64,000 nucleotides of DNA from Rhodococcus_G sp042879035 (GCF_042879035.1 NZ_JBIAOU010000008.1:62001-126000); one strand, 5' to 3'; shown: positions 24,924 to 34,126, counted from the first letter of the stretch. A program made the numbers and translations. The notes: a model not told the origin generated them from the letters alone.

Positions 24924-26543
24924 ATGCCACGTGTTCTGACGAAGGTCACCGACACCGTCGGGGCAGTCCGGGTGATGATGCGGTCGGGCCTGGTCCCGTT
25001 CCCCCGACTCGACCAGGGCCTCGCCACGATCCGCGCCGTCGACAGGTACGGGCCGTTCGCGGGCGCGGTCCACGCCCAGGCCGCCGCCGGGCTCGACGCG
25101 GTCGCGATCGTCGACGAACGCGGTCAGCTCACCTACCTCCAGCTCGAGGAGATGTCGAACGCACTGGTCCGAGCCTGGACCTCGGACGGCATCGCGCCCG
25201 GCACCGTCGTCGGTGTCATGTGCCGCAATCACCGCGGACTCGTCCTGACGATGCTCGCCGCCGCCAAGCTCGGCGCGAAACTGGTGCTGATGAACACCGG
25301 TTTCGCCACCCCGCAGCTGGTGGATGTGGCGGCGCGCGAACAGGTTCGGGCCTTCGTGTACGACGAGGAGTTCGCCGCGATCGCGGCCGGGCTGCCCGCC
25401 GACGTGCCGCGGTACCTCGCCTGGGGCACGTCGGGGACCGATCGCACCCTCGACACGTCGATCGCCGGTCGCAGTACCGAGGCGACGCCCCCACCGTCCG
25501 TTCACGGCAGTTTCGTGTTGCTCACCAGCGGGACCACCGGCACCCCGAAGGGCGCGCCGCGCGAGAAGACCTCACCGTTCGCGTCGGCCCAGTTCCTGGA
25601 CCGGGTGCCGCTGCGCCGCGGCCAGACGATGGTGATGGCGGCACCGGCGTTCCACGGCACCGGACTGTCCCAGCTGGGCCTTGCCCTCTCGCTCGGGCAG
25701 TCGGTGATCCTGCAGCGTCGGTTCGAGCCCCTTCGGACGATGGAACTGGTCGCGGACAACCGCGCCGACGTCCTCGTCGTGGTCCCGACGATGCTGCAGC
25801 GCATCCTCGACATCAGCCCCGAGGTCCTGGCCCGGTACGACACGACGAACCTGTCGGTCATCTTCGCAGCGGGTTCGGCCATCTCCCCCAACGTGTGCCG
25901 TCGCACGACCGAGGCGTTCGGCCCGGTGCTGCACAACCTTTACGGCTCCACCGAATGCGCGGTGGCGACCGTCGCGACACCCGCCGACCTGGCGCGCGCC
26001 CCCGGCACCGCCGGTCGCGCGCCCGTCACCTGCCGTGTCGCGCTGTACGACGACGCAGGCACGCCGGTCACCACCCCGGACACGGTGGGACGGATCTTCG
26101 TCTCCAGCGGTCTGAGCTTCAACGGCTACACCGACGGCCGCGACAAGGAGCGGATCGACGGCCTGCTCTCCACGGGCGACGTCGGCCACTTCGACCGGGA
26201 GGGGTTGCTGTTCGTCGACGGGCGCGACGACGACATGATCGTCTCGGGCGGCGAGAACGTCTATCCGATCGAGGTGGAGAACCGGCTCGCCGAGCACCCC
26301 GACGTCGCGGATGCCGCGGTGATCGGTGTCGAGGACGCCGAATTCGGCCACCGGCTCCGGGCTTTCGTGGTCGCGGCGCCGGACTCGACTCCCGACGCCC
26401 AGGTCATCAAGACGTTCGTCAAGGAGCACCTCGCGCGGTACAAGGTGCCGCGTGAGGTGGTGTTCCTCGACGAGTTGCCGCGCAATGCGACCGGCAAGTT
26501 GCTGCGCCGGGCCCTCCACGAACTTCGGCTACCCGACGCGTGA
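24924..26543 (+). CDS. Fatty-acid-CoA ligase (FadD, acyl-CoA synthetase)
   Basis: 539-aa AMP-forming acyl-CoA synthetase that activates fatty acids to acyl-CoA. ANL-superfamily motifs: LLTSGTTGTPKGAP (A3, P-loop), LYGSTECAVA (A5), STGDVGHFDREGLLFVDGRDDD (A7/A8) and the C-terminal lysine motif RNATGKLLRRAL (A10). It resembles mycobacterial FadD2/FadD12-type ligases, but no number is assigned. The start is ATG 24924 behind GGGGAG. The gene converges on the flavoprotein gene with a 15-base overlap. An inverted repeat sits directly upstream. Confidence 0.92.
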   Translation: MPRVLTKVTDTVGAVRVMMRSGLVPFPRLDQGLATIRAVDRYGPFAGAVHAQAAAGLDAVAIVDERGQLTYLQLEEMSNALVRAWTSDGIAPGTVVGVMCRNHRGLVLTMLAAAKLGAKLVLMNTGFATPQLVDVAAREQVRAFVYDEEFAAIAAGLPADVPRYLAWGTSGTDRTLDTSIAGRSTEATPPPSVHGSFVLLTSGTTGTPKGAPREKTSPFASAQFLDRVPLRRGQTMVMAAPAFHGTGLSQLGLALSLGQSVILQRRFEPLRTMELVADNRADVLVVVPTMLQRILDISPEVLARYDTTNLSVIFAAGSAISPNVCRRTTEAFGPVLHNLYGSTECAVATVATPADLARAPGTAGRAPVTCRVALYDDAGTPVTTPDTVGRIFVSSGLSFNGYTDGRDKERIDGLLSTGDVGHFDREGLLFVDGRDDDMIVSGGENVYPIEVENRLAEHPDVADAAVIGVEDAEFGHRLRAFVVAAPDSTPDAQVIKTFVKEHLARYKVPREVVFLDELPRNATGKLLRRALHELRLPDA

Positions 26544-27506
26544 GGCCCGACGGTCGGCGACGGCCGCCGCGACGTCCTCCTCGATCAGAGCGGAGTTGAT
26601 CATCGAGCCGACGAACACGCCGGCCGATGCGGCCGAGATGACCTGTGCGCGCGGGTCGGTGACGTTCCCGGCGGCCCACACCCCGGCCACGTCGGTCGCG
26701 CCGGTCGGTCCGGCCGCGATGTGGTTGCCGATCACCTCGCCGCCCATCTCCTGCTGGACCGGATCGAGGCCGAGTCCGGCGAGAAACCCGGCCCGGGCGG
26801 TGAATCGGGGCGGCACGACGAGTGCCTCCCGCGCGACTGTCTCGCCGGTAGCCAGTCGCACCCCGGTCAGCCGGTCGTCGGCCACCTCCAGGCCGGCGAC
26901 GGCGCCGTCGACGACTTCGATGCCCATCGCGGCGAACTTCTCGAGGTCGTCGGCGGCGAATGCCGGTGCGGTGTGCGCGAACACGACCACATCGTCGCTC
27001 CACTGCCGCCACATCAGCGCCTGGTGCACGGCGACGGTGCTCGTCGCGAGAACGCCGATCGCGGTGTCTCGGACCTCCCAGCCGTGGCAGTAGGGGCAGT
27101 GCAGCACGTCGCGTCCCCACCGCTCGCGCAGTCCGGGAACGTCGGGCAGTTCGTCGACCAGACCCGAGGTGACGAGGATCTGACGGGCCGACACCGACCG
27201 GCCGTCGCCGAGCGTCACCGTGAACCCGCCTTCCGCGGGGCGCGCGTCGACGACCTCCCCGTCGAGGAACTCGGTGCCGTAGGCGGCCACCTCGCCGCGC
27301 CCGATCCGGATGAGCTGTGCGGGAGCGGCCCCTTCGCGTCCGAGGTAGTTGTGCATGTGCGCCGCGGGCGCGTTGCGCTGTGTTCCGGAGTCGATCACCA
27401 GCACCGAGCGCCGCGCTCTGCTCAGCGACAGTGCGCCGCCGAGCCCAGCGGCGCCGCCTCCGACGACCACCACGTCGTACCTGTCGTTCGTCCCGGCGTT
27501 GTCCAT
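26529..27506 (-). CDS. Thioredoxin-reductase-like NAD(P)/FAD oxidoreductase
   Basis: 325-aa two-dinucleotide-binding flavoprotein. It has the FAD Rossmann motif VVVVGGGAAGLGGALSL at the N-terminus, a CPYCHGWE redox motif near residue 140 and a C-terminal GVWAAGNVTDPRAQVISAASAG FAD segment. The CxxC spacing and place are those of low-molecular-weight thioredoxin reductases, but actinobacterial relatives with CPYCHGWE are a side branch whose partner is often unknown. The start is ATG 27506, six bases after GGAG; GTG 27521 would add five residues. It is the reverse-strand neighbour of the initiator tRNA array. NAD(P)H-driven disulfide reduction is plausible. Confidence 0.85.
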   Translation of the reverse strand: MDNAGTNDRYDVVVVGGGAAGLGGALSLSRARRSVLVIDSGTQRNAPAAHMHNYLGREGAAPAQLIRIGRGEVAAYGTEFLDGEVVDARPAEGGFTVTLGDGRSVSARQILVTSGLVDELPDVPGLRERWGRDVLHCPYCHGWEVRDTAIGVLATSTVAVHQALMWRQWSDDVVVFAHTAPAFAADDLEKFAAMGIEVVDGAVAGLEVADDRLTGVRLATGETVAREALVVPPRFTARAGFLAGLGLDPVQQEMGGEVIGNHIAAGPTGATDVAGVWAAGNVTDPRAQVISAASAGVFVGSMINSALIEEDVAAAVADRRASRVG

Positions 27507-27685
27507 CTCGGCTCCGTTCACTCGCGGCTTCCTCCACCACTGTCACCGGAGTGAGCGATTTCGACAAGAAGCCTTGCGAACTTGGCAAGATTGGGAGGCG
27601 GACCACTTCCCGAACCGAATGCGTGGAACGCGAGACGAGCACCGGACCGGAGACACAACGAGGGCCCGGTCTCGAATGAGACCGG

Positions 27686-27784
27686 NNNNNNNNNNNNNNN
27701 NNNNNNNNNNNNNNNNNNNNNNNNNNNNNNNNNNNNNNNNNNNNNNNNNNNNNNNNNNNNNNNNNNNNNNNNNNNNNNNNNNNN
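27686..27784. other. Assembly gap (99 N)
   Basis: Run of 99 N inside the terminator hairpin of the first initiator tRNA. The left flank ends ...GAGACCGG and the right flank resumes GGCCCTCG, which are the two halves of the hairpin seen intact at 27984-28009. Deleting the gap would nearly rebuild that sequence, so the gap is probably a repeat-induced join rather than a known distance. Confidence 0.95.
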
Positions 27785-27797
27785 GGCCCTCGTTCAT

Positions 27798-27874
27798 TGG
27801 TAGCGGGGACAGGATTTGAACCTGCGACCTCTGGGTTATGAGCCCAGCGAGCTACCGAGCTGCTCCACCCCGCG
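27798..27874 (-). tRNA. Initiator tRNA-fMet (CAT), copy 1
   Basis: 77-nt tRNA with encoded CCA. The 5' arm CGCGGGG leaves a C1 x U72 mismatch against CCCCGCU, and the anticodon stem CTGGG-CTCATAA-CCCAG has the three consecutive G-C pairs of initiator tRNAs. The sequence is identical to copy 2. Confidence 0.96.
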
Positions 27875-27983
27875 CTGCACTCACCACTGTACACGACTTC
27901 CGGAGCGCCCTTGACCACCCCCACAGTGGGCTCGACCACACCCGGCAACCGTCGTCCCGCGCCCACCCGGCAGACACGACGAA

Positions 27984-28009
27984 GGCCCGGTCTCGAATGA
28001 GACCGGGCC
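27984..28009 (-). terminator. Terminator hairpin of the initiator tRNA
   Basis: GGCCCGGTCTC-GAAT-GAGACCGGGCC, perfect 11-bp stem and 4-base loop, ten bases beyond the 3' end of tRNA copy 2 on the minus strand. The same hairpin straddles the assembly gap after copy 1. Confidence 0.85.
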
Positions 28010-28018
28010 CTCGTTCAT

Positions 28019-28095
28019 TGGTAGCGGGGACAGGATTTGAACCTGCGACCTCTGGGTTATGAGCCCAGCGAGCTACCGAGCTGCTCCACCCCGCG
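28019..28095 (-). tRNA. Initiator tRNA-fMet (CAT), copy 2
   Basis: 77-nt tRNA identical to copy 1, with encoded CCA, unpaired C1 and the GGG/CCC anticodon stem of initiators. It is followed by an intact copy of the terminator hairpin; 143 bases separate it from copy 1. Confidence 0.96.
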
Positions 28096-28620
28096 CTGCA
28101 TGAACGAAGTTACACGAGAGCGTGAATCGAACACAAATCCCCAGGACGCGAACGCGAATCGCCTGGACACGCCGCATCCCCACCGCCGGCCCGGCGGCCA
28201 GAGTGACCGAATTCCGTTCCGGATACCGGTCATCGGCGTGACGCACTCCACAGAAGGATGGTGATCCCCACCACATAACAGCCGGGTAACGCCGCCGTCC
28301 TTCTCCGTCACCCACGCGGGCTGACCTGGCGAAACACGCGTTACATCGGCGATTTACGTTGTGGCAGGCCGAAGTTCGACGAACGTGACCCACCGCGAAT
28401 CGTTGGCTAGCGTCGCCGTCGGCCCGAAACCAACGGGCCCAGCCGGCCCGCCGCTGCTCGACTCTGCCCCGCGGGACCGGAACCCCGAAACCATTTCGAG
28501 GGGCAGGGACGGGCGTGCCGTACGACGCCGGGCGACGAACAGCACACTGTCCGCCACGGCCGTACCGGTGTCCAGCGCACAGCGCCACCCGTCGGCAAGC
28601 GCGGAGAGGATTCACCCCGC
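28096..28620. promoter_or_regulatory. Long intergenic region upstream of the Rpf gene
   Basis: 525 bases with no credible gene. It must hold the tRNA promoter (minus) and the rpf promoter and leader (plus). A direct repeat ATAAC-N6-GTAAC (28275-28290) has the spacing of MtrA-type sites, and another pair of GTTAC/TTTAC elements lies near 28343-28358. The ~230 bases before the start are GC-rich and may fold, but the conserved core of the c-di-AMP riboswitch known before other rpf genes was not found. Confidence 0.45.
28275..28290 (+). promoter_or_regulatory. MtrA-like direct repeat upstream of rpf
   Basis: ATAAC-AGCCGG-GTAAC, two half-sites 11 bp apart. MtrA, an essential actinobacterial response regulator of wall-hydrolase genes including rpf, binds GTNAC direct repeats of this spacing. 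The match is by eye and inferential. Confidence 0.35.
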
Positions 28621-29139
28621 ATGACCACTCGCAAGACGACCGCACGCGTTCTCGGCCTGGCTGCCGCGGGCGCCCTTGTCGCCGTTCCGTTCGGTCTCGC
28701 CACCGGTACCGCATCCGCCGCCACCCACAACTGGGACGGTGTCGCCCAGTGTGAGAGCGGCGGCAACTGGGCCATCAACACGGGCAACGGCTACTACGGC
28801 GGCCTGCAGTTCTCGCAGGGCACCTGGGCCGCCAACGGTGGCTCCGGTTCGCCGCACACCGCCTCGAAGGCCGAGCAGATCCGCGTTGCCGAGAACGTGC
28901 TCGCCACCCAGGGTGTCGGCGCATGGCCCCACTGCGGTCAGTACCTCACCGTCGCCGAGCCCGAGCCCGCACCGGCTCCGGCGCCCGAGCCGGCCCCGGC
29001 ACCGACCGTCACCGCCCCCGATCAGGTCCAGGCGGCCACCGACCTCGCGATCTCCACGGCGGTGCAGTACGGCTACGGCGACCAGGTCCGTCAGCTGATC
29101 GCCGACGGCAACGCCTACCTGGCCGGCCTCCCCCGCTGA
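28621..29139 (+). CDS. Resuscitation-promoting factor (secreted transglycosylase)
   Basis: 172-aa secreted Rpf that cleaves peptidoglycan glycan strands and supports regrowth of dormant cells. A Sec signal peptide (1-33, ending ASA) precedes the Rpf domain HNWDGVAQCESGGNWAINTG, with catalytic Glu45 beside Cys44, which should pair with the Cys of PHCGQ. A Pro/Ala/Glu linker (PEPAPAPAPEPAPAP) then leads to a C-terminal helix of ~45 residues. There is no LysM, DUF348 or G5 domain, so it belongs to the short RpfA/C/E-like class. GAGAGGA lies about 12 bases before the ATG. Confidence 0.92.
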   Translation: MTTRKTTARVLGLAAAGALVAVPFGLATGTASAATHNWDGVAQCESGGNWAINTGNGYYGGLQFSQGTWAANGGSGSPHTASKAEQIRVAENVLATQGVGAWPHCGQYLTVAEPEPAPAPAPEPAPAPTVTAPDQVQAATDLAISTAVQYGYGDQVRQLIADGNAYLAGLPR

Positions 29140-29171
29140 CGCACACCACCCGGACGGGCGCGTACCTACGA

Positions 29172-29215
29172 GAAAGGCGCCCTACCAACCGTTTCCGGTC
29201 GGCAGGGCGCCTTTC
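29172..29215. terminator. Bidirectional terminator between rpf and UPF0182 gene
   Basis: GAAAGGCGCCCT / AGGGCGCCTTTC, 12-bp perfect arms with a 20-base loop, between convergent genes. T-rich CTTTC on one side and its complement on the other fit bidirectional use. Confidence 0.8.
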
Positions 29216-29233
29216 GTCGCGTCCGTCGGCCTG

Positions 29234-32215
29234 TTACTTCGGCAGGTTCTGGTAGGCGGTGACGGCCTTCTGGAGCCGGTCCAGGGCCGCGCCGTAGGCC
29301 GCGAAGTCGCCGCTCTGCTGGCTCGACCGCACCTGGCTCAGCGCCGCGTCGAGCTCGGCCACCACGGCGTCCCGGTTCGTCGAGGCCGCGGCACTGGTGT
29401 CGGGCGCCGGCTGCGGGGTCGCCGCCGGTGCCGGCGTGCCCGTCGCGGGCGTGCTGCCGGTCGACTGCTGTTCGGTGACCGTGCCGCCCGGTGCCGTTGC
29501 GGCACCACCGATTCCGCCGTCGAACACCTGGTTCAGCGCCTCCGCGAGAGTCGCCGAGTAGCCCACCCGGACGCGTCCCGTCGGACCCGGTTCCTGGTAA
29601 CTCACCAACACCCTGGTCAGCTGCGGGAACGTCGCGTTGTTCGCACCGCTGCGTTCGGTGAACATCGGCTCGACGTACAGGATTCCGCCGTCCGCGATCG
29701 GCAGCGTCAGCTGGTTGCCGAACTGGATCTTGTTGGTCCGCTCGAGCAGTGCCTTCTCCGAGCCGACCCGGGAGTCGGAGATCATCGAGTTCTGCGCCTG
29801 CGCCGGACCCTGCGTCTGCTTGTCCCTCGGCAACTGGAGCACGGTGATCTTGCCGTAGTTCTCCGGGTCGGAGTCGGCCGCGATGTAGGCGGACAGGAAG
29901 TCGCGGCGGAACCCGACCATCGGGCTGGTCAACCGGAACACCGGATCACCGGTCTCCTGGTCGCCGACCAGCACGTAGTACGGCGGTTCGTTCAGCTTCG
30001 ACCCCTCGACCGTCGGCTCGTTCGGCACCGACCAGAAGGCGTTGTTGGTGAAGAACTCGCCCGGGTCGTCGACGTGGTACTTGGCGAGCATCTCGCGCTG
30101 CACCTTGAACAGATCCTCCGGGTACCGGAAGTGCGCCTGCAGATCCGCGCTGATGGTGCTCTTCGGCTGCACGGTGCCGGGGAACACCCCCATCCAGGCC
30201 TTCAGGACCGGATCCTGCTCGTCGACCTGGTACAGGGTGACGGTGCCGTCGTACGCGTCGACGGTGGCCTTGACCGAGTTGCGGATGTACGAGACCTCCT
30301 TGCGCGGCAGCGGCCGACCGGTGGTCTGGTCGATGCTGTCCTCCACCAACCCGTCGAGCGAGCTGCGCTGCGCGTACGGGTATGCGTCGAGGGTGGTGTA
30401 CGCGTCGACGATCCAGACGACGCGCCCGTCGACGGCCGCCGGATACGCATCGCCGTCGGTGGTCAGCCACGGCGCGACGTTCTCCACGCGGGTCTTGGGA
30501 TCGCGGTTGAAGATGATCTTCGAGTCCGAGCCGATCACCCCGGAGAACAGGATGTTGCGTTCGGCGTACTTGGCCGCGAACGTCAACCGGTTGAACCAGT
30601 TGCCGATCGGCACACCGCCCTGACCGGTGTAGGTGTACTTCGTCGCGTCGGTGTCGTACTCACGCGGAGCCTGCCCGTCCCCGCCGCCGACGATGGCGTA
30701 GTCGGCGTCGCCCTGGGCGATCACCTCACCGAAGTAGATCCGCGGCTGGTCGACCTTGATGATCTGCCTGCCCTGCTGCTGCGAGGCGATGTCGCTGACG
30801 GTGTAGATCGGGTAACCGGCGTTGTTCGACGTGTCCTGCGTCGGGTCGAGGACCGGTGCCGTCACCCGGTTCGCCGGGGCCGCCACGAGGCCGTCACCGT
30901 GCGTGTACACGGTGTGCTTGTTGATCCAGTCCGTCTGGTTGCCCTGCAGGTTGTTCGGCGAGAGCTCACGCGCCGCGACGACGTAGTCGCGCTTCTCGCC
31001 GCCCAACTCGTAGCGATCGATGTCGAGGGTGGGCGGGAACCCGTAGAAGTTCTGCCGCTGCTGCTGCTGCGTGAACGTCGGCGAGAGCACGTTGGGGTCC
31101 AGCAGACGCGCGTTCGCGATGGTGGTGACGTCGGCGGGAACGTCCTGCGGCGCCTTCGTCCCGTCGCCCGTGTAGGGCTCGTAGGTGACCTTGTCGTCGG
31201 AGATGCCGTACGCCTGACGGGTCGCGGCGATGTTCCGCTCGATGTACTCGCTCTCCTTGACCGCCGCGTTCGGCTTGACCGAGAACTGCTCGACGAGGAG
31301 CGGGTAGACCGCGCCCACGAGAATGGACGACAGCACCAGCAACGCGGTCGCGAGCGCGGGAATGCGCATGTCCCGCATGAAGATCACCGCGAAGAACGCG
31401 AGCGCACAGATCACCGCGATGGCGAGCAGGATCAGTTTGGCGGGGAGCACCGCGTTGATGTCGGTGTAGCCGGCACCGGTGAACGTCGGCTCCTTCCTGC
31501 TGCTCGACAACAACGAGTACCGGTCCAGCCAGTAGGCGATCGCCTTGAGCAGCACGAACGTGCCCGCGAGGACCGCCAGCTGGATCCGGGCCGCCTTCGT
31601 CAGCGCGCCCTCGTGCCCGGTGAGCCGCAGTCCGCCGAAAACGTAGTGGGTGACCAGGTTCGCGAAGAACGCGATCAGCACCGCGACGAACATCCAGTTC
31701 AGGACCAACCGGTAGAACGGCAGATCGAACGCGTAGAACCCGACGTCGAGGTCGAACTGCGGATCACGCTGACCGAAGGTGCCGCCGTGCAGGAACAACT
31801 GCACGGCAACCCAACTCGACTGCGCGACCAGACCGGACAGCAGACCGATCACCACGGGCACCACGATCCCGAACAGTCGCAGTCTGCCCATCACCGTGGT
31901 CCGGTAGCGGGCGATGGGATCGTTCGGCCCGGCCGCGGGGACGAAGACCGGACGTGACCGGTATGCCAGCAACATCGCCCCGAACACGGCACCGCCGACG
32001 AACAACCCGACGACCAGGAACAGCAGGATCCGGGTCACCAGGACCGTGGTGAAGACGCCACGGAAACCGACCTCGCCGAACCACAGCCAGTTCACGTAGG
32101 TGTCGATCAGCCGGGGTCCGATCAGCAGCAGCACCGCCGCAACGAGCGCGAGTACCAACAACACTCGGCTCCGTCTGGACAACGAGGGTAATCCGGTGGG
32201 GGGCCGCATGCCCAC
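29234..32215 (-). CDS. UPF0182 family large membrane protein
   Basis: 993-aa protein with seven membrane helices in the first ~320 residues and a large extracytoplasmic domain of ~600 residues, then a Pro/Thr/Ala-rich linker and a C-terminal helix (~940-993). It is the actinobacterial UPF0182 family; function is not established. Its position next to the PDZ-LON protease matches M. tuberculosis Rv3193c. The start is GTG 32215, eight bases after GGAG; an ATG two codons later is possible. The low-complexity linker (about residues 885-925) is a likely hinge. No catalytic motif is seen. Confidence 0.9.
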   Translation of the reverse strand: MGMRPPTGLPSLSRRSRVLLVLALVAAVLLLIGPRLIDTYVNWLWFGEVGFRGVFTTVLVTRILLFLVVGLFVGGAVFGAMLLAYRSRPVFVPAAGPNDPIARYRTTVMGRLRLFGIVVPVVIGLLSGLVAQSSWVAVQLFLHGGTFGQRDPQFDLDVGFYAFDLPFYRLVLNWMFVAVLIAFFANLVTHYVFGGLRLTGHEGALTKAARIQLAVLAGTFVLLKAIAYWLDRYSLLSSSRKEPTFTGAGYTDINAVLPAKLILLAIAVICALAFFAVIFMRDMRIPALATALLVLSSILVGAVYPLLVEQFSVKPNAAVKESEYIERNIAATRQAYGISDDKVTYEPYTGDGTKAPQDVPADVTTIANARLLDPNVLSPTFTQQQQRQNFYGFPPTLDIDRYELGGEKRDYVVAARELSPNNLQGNQTDWINKHTVYTHGDGLVAAPANRVTAPVLDPTQDTSNNAGYPIYTVSDIASQQQGRQIIKVDQPRIYFGEVIAQGDADYAIVGGGDGQAPREYDTDATKYTYTGQGGVPIGNWFNRLTFAAKYAERNILFSGVIGSDSKIIFNRDPKTRVENVAPWLTTDGDAYPAAVDGRVVWIVDAYTTLDAYPYAQRSSLDGLVEDSIDQTTGRPLPRKEVSYIRNSVKATVDAYDGTVTLYQVDEQDPVLKAWMGVFPGTVQPKSTISADLQAHFRYPEDLFKVQREMLAKYHVDDPGEFFTNNAFWSVPNEPTVEGSKLNEPPYYVLVGDQETGDPVFRLTSPMVGFRRDFLSAYIAADSDPENYGKITVLQLPRDKQTQGPAQAQNSMISDSRVGSEKALLERTNKIQFGNQLTLPIADGGILYVEPMFTERSGANNATFPQLTRVLVSYQEPGPTGRVRVGYSATLAEALNQVFDGGIGGAATAPGGTVTEQQSTGSTPATGTPAPAATPQPAPDTSAAASTNRDAVVAELDAALSQVRSSQQSGDFAAYGAALDRLQKAVTAYQNLPK

Positions 32216-32338
32216 GTGTCACGCTCCGGTCGTCGGGCGGCCACCGAACGGGGCCGCAAGGTGTTTTGTCCCACTCTACGTGGGTTGCCGAGGTGGGCGA
32301 CGCGGTCGCCCTGGTTGTCCGGGTGCGAGGATGAGCCG

Positions 32339-32959
32339 GTGAGTGATTTCGACGGCACAGCCCATTCGGCCCGGATCTCCGGCGACGCCCTTCCGCGGTG
32401 CGTACAGGAGGTCGCCGACCATGTCACCCCCGACGGGTGGGGGCAACCGCCGCGGATGTTCGCCCTGGTCCCGACCGCCGCGATCGCGGCGGCGGAACCG
32501 CACCTGCTCGACCAACTCGAAGCCGGTTCCGAGCTCACCCCCATCGAACAGCATCCGCTCCCCGACGACCTGCACGGCGGCAGCGCGGCACTCGAGGAGT
32601 ACCTCGGCACCACCAGCTGGTCCTCCGGCGTCGCGGGATGCCTGGTCGTCCAGGAGATCCTGGTACTGCCGCCGACCGCGGAGGACGAACTGGACCGTGC
32701 CGTCTCGGCGGCCCTGTCCGGCGACAACGCCGCCGACGACGTCGTCCGCGCCGCCGCGGGAGCCCACCCGGACCGCCGTGCGGCGCGCCTGATCGTCGCG
32801 GTGCTGCGGGACGGTCGATCCGAGTGTGCGCTGGCACTCGCACCCGAGGACGACGAGGACCCCTTCGCCGAGCCGGAACTGCGCACCGGGGACAACCTGG
32901 CCCCCGGCCTGGTCCACGCGCTGCACGCGACCTTCGAGGACACCGACGACGGCTGGTGA
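32339..32959 (+). CDS. PPA1309 family protein
   Basis: 206-aa acidic cytosolic protein conserved in Actinobacteria under the PPA1309 family name; no function is known. Start GTG 32339 with GAGGA seven bases before. Internal features are MFALVPTAAI, LPDDLHGGSAALEEYL and a C-terminal APEDDEDPFAEPELRTGDNLAPGLVHAL. It is divergent from the UPF0182 gene across about 120 bases and converges on the PDZ-LON gene with a 21-base gap. No membrane segments or cofactors are evident. Confidence 0.82.
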   Translation: MSDFDGTAHSARISGDALPRCVQEVADHVTPDGWGQPPRMFALVPTAAIAAAEPHLLDQLEAGSELTPIEQHPLPDDLHGGSAALEEYLGTTSWSSGVAGCLVVQEILVLPPTAEDELDRAVSAALSGDNAADDVVRAAAGAHPDRRAARLIVAVLRDGRSECALALAPEDDEDPFAEPELRTGDNLAPGLVHALHATFEDTDDGW

Positions 32960-32980
32960 CCCGTTCGCGGACCGGACCGC

Positions 32981-34003
32981 TCAGCAGCCGGGTGCGTCGC
33001 CGCCGGAGTTCAGCGAGTCGAGGGCGTCGACGGCGCCGGCGAGGTCGTCGACACGCACCAGCCGCAGCCCGTCCGGCGCCCGCTGCTCGGCCTCGTCGCA
33101 GTTCTGCGACGGCACCAGGAAGGTCGTCGCGCCGGCCTCCCTCGCCGCGACCAGCTTGTAGGGGATGCCGCCGATCGGACCCACCGTGCCGTCCGAGTCG
33201 ATGGTGCCGGTGCCTGCGACGAACTTCCCGCCGTTCAACTCTCCCGGGGAGAGCTTGTCGATCACGGCGAGGGTGAACATCAGACCGGCGGACGGCCCGC
33301 CGACCTCCGCGAGGTTGAAGTCGACGGTGAACGGCACGTCCGGCTTCTCGGTCGGGGTGATACCGAGGTAGCCGGCGTCCTCGTGACCGGGTCGGGCGCC
33401 CAGCGTCACGGGCACCGTCACCTCCGCGCCGTCACGCTCGACGACGATCGAGGCGACGGTGTCGGGAGCGAGATCGGCGACCTTGCGCTGCACGTCGCCC
33501 ACGGTCTGCACCGGCTCGCCGTCGATGCTGACGATGCGATCACCGGTACGCAGCAGATCGGCCGACGGCCCGTCGGCGGCGACGTCGCTGATCTCGAGGT
33601 TCACCGGCTCACCGAGGTAGTGGAGTGCGGCCAGTTCCGCGGACTCCTCGGACTGGGCGAAGTCGGCGGCGTTCTCCTCCCGTACCTCGTCGCGACTGCG
33701 GTCCGCGGGGTACACCTCCTCGCGGGGAACGAGTCCGTATCGGCCGCTGAGCCAGAATCCGAAGGCGTCGAACACGGTCAGCCCGTCCCGGACCGACACC
33801 GTCGTCATGTTGAGGTTGCCCGTGGTCGGATCGAGCTCGGTCCCCGTGATCTCGACGACCTGCTTGCCCTCCACCTCTCCGAGTGTGTTGAACGTCGGAC
33901 CGGGCCCGAGCGCCACGAACGGCACCTGGACGACGGTTCCGAGCCCGAGCAACGCCACGACCGGCACGAGCGCCGCGACCAGAGTGACCATCCTTCGATT
34001 CAC
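32981..34003 (-). CDS. PDZ-domain LON-type membrane serine protease
   Basis: 340-aa protein anchored by an N-terminal helix (VTLVAALVPVVALLGLG), with a PDZ domain (~130-220) and a C-terminal LON-type protease domain. The Ser-Lys dyad is visible: Ser in GGPSAGLMFTLAVID and Lys in PIGGIPYKLVAAREAGA. The active site lies outside the membrane, unlike cytosolic Lon. It corresponds to M. tuberculosis Rv3194c. The start is GTG 34003, giving VNRRMVTL; the ATG four codons later is the alternative. Natural substrates are unknown; envelope protein quality control is the usual proposal. Confidence 0.92.
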   Translation of the reverse strand: MNRRMVTLVAALVPVVALLGLGTVVQVPFVALGPGPTFNTLGEVEGKQVVEITGTELDPTTGNLNMTTVSVRDGLTVFDAFGFWLSGRYGLVPREEVYPADRSRDEVREENAADFAQSEESAELAALHYLGEPVNLEISDVAADGPSADLLRTGDRIVSIDGEPVQTVGDVQRKVADLAPDTVASIVVERDGAEVTVPVTLGARPGHEDAGYLGITPTEKPDVPFTVDFNLAEVGGPSAGLMFTLAVIDKLSPGELNGGKFVAGTGTIDSDGTVGPIGGIPYKLVAAREAGATTFLVPSQNCDEAEQRAPDGLRLVRVDDLAGAVDALDSLNSGGDAPGC

Positions 34004-34126
34004 CCGGACCAGGGTAGAGGTCGGTGCAGCGTGGCCCCGGTCGCACCGGCACGTCGCACGGCCGTGTTCGCGCTCGGCGTGATTTCCGCTGCCGCGACCG
34101 CGGGCCTCGCCTTGTACCGTTGACGT

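Noticed and set aside
27600..28100. Insertion sequence or integrase attachment site at the tRNA repeat
   Set aside because: The repeat contains only tRNA and terminator; no integrase, target duplication or foreign cargo is adjacent.
28380..28620. Possible c-di-AMP (ydaO) riboswitch before rpf
   Set aside because: No match by eye to the conserved core; the GGGGTGAAT-like string lies on the opposite strand.
30074..31957. 627-codon plus-strand frame inside the UPF0182 gene
   Set aside because: Antisense shadow; no ribosome-binding site and low-complexity composition.
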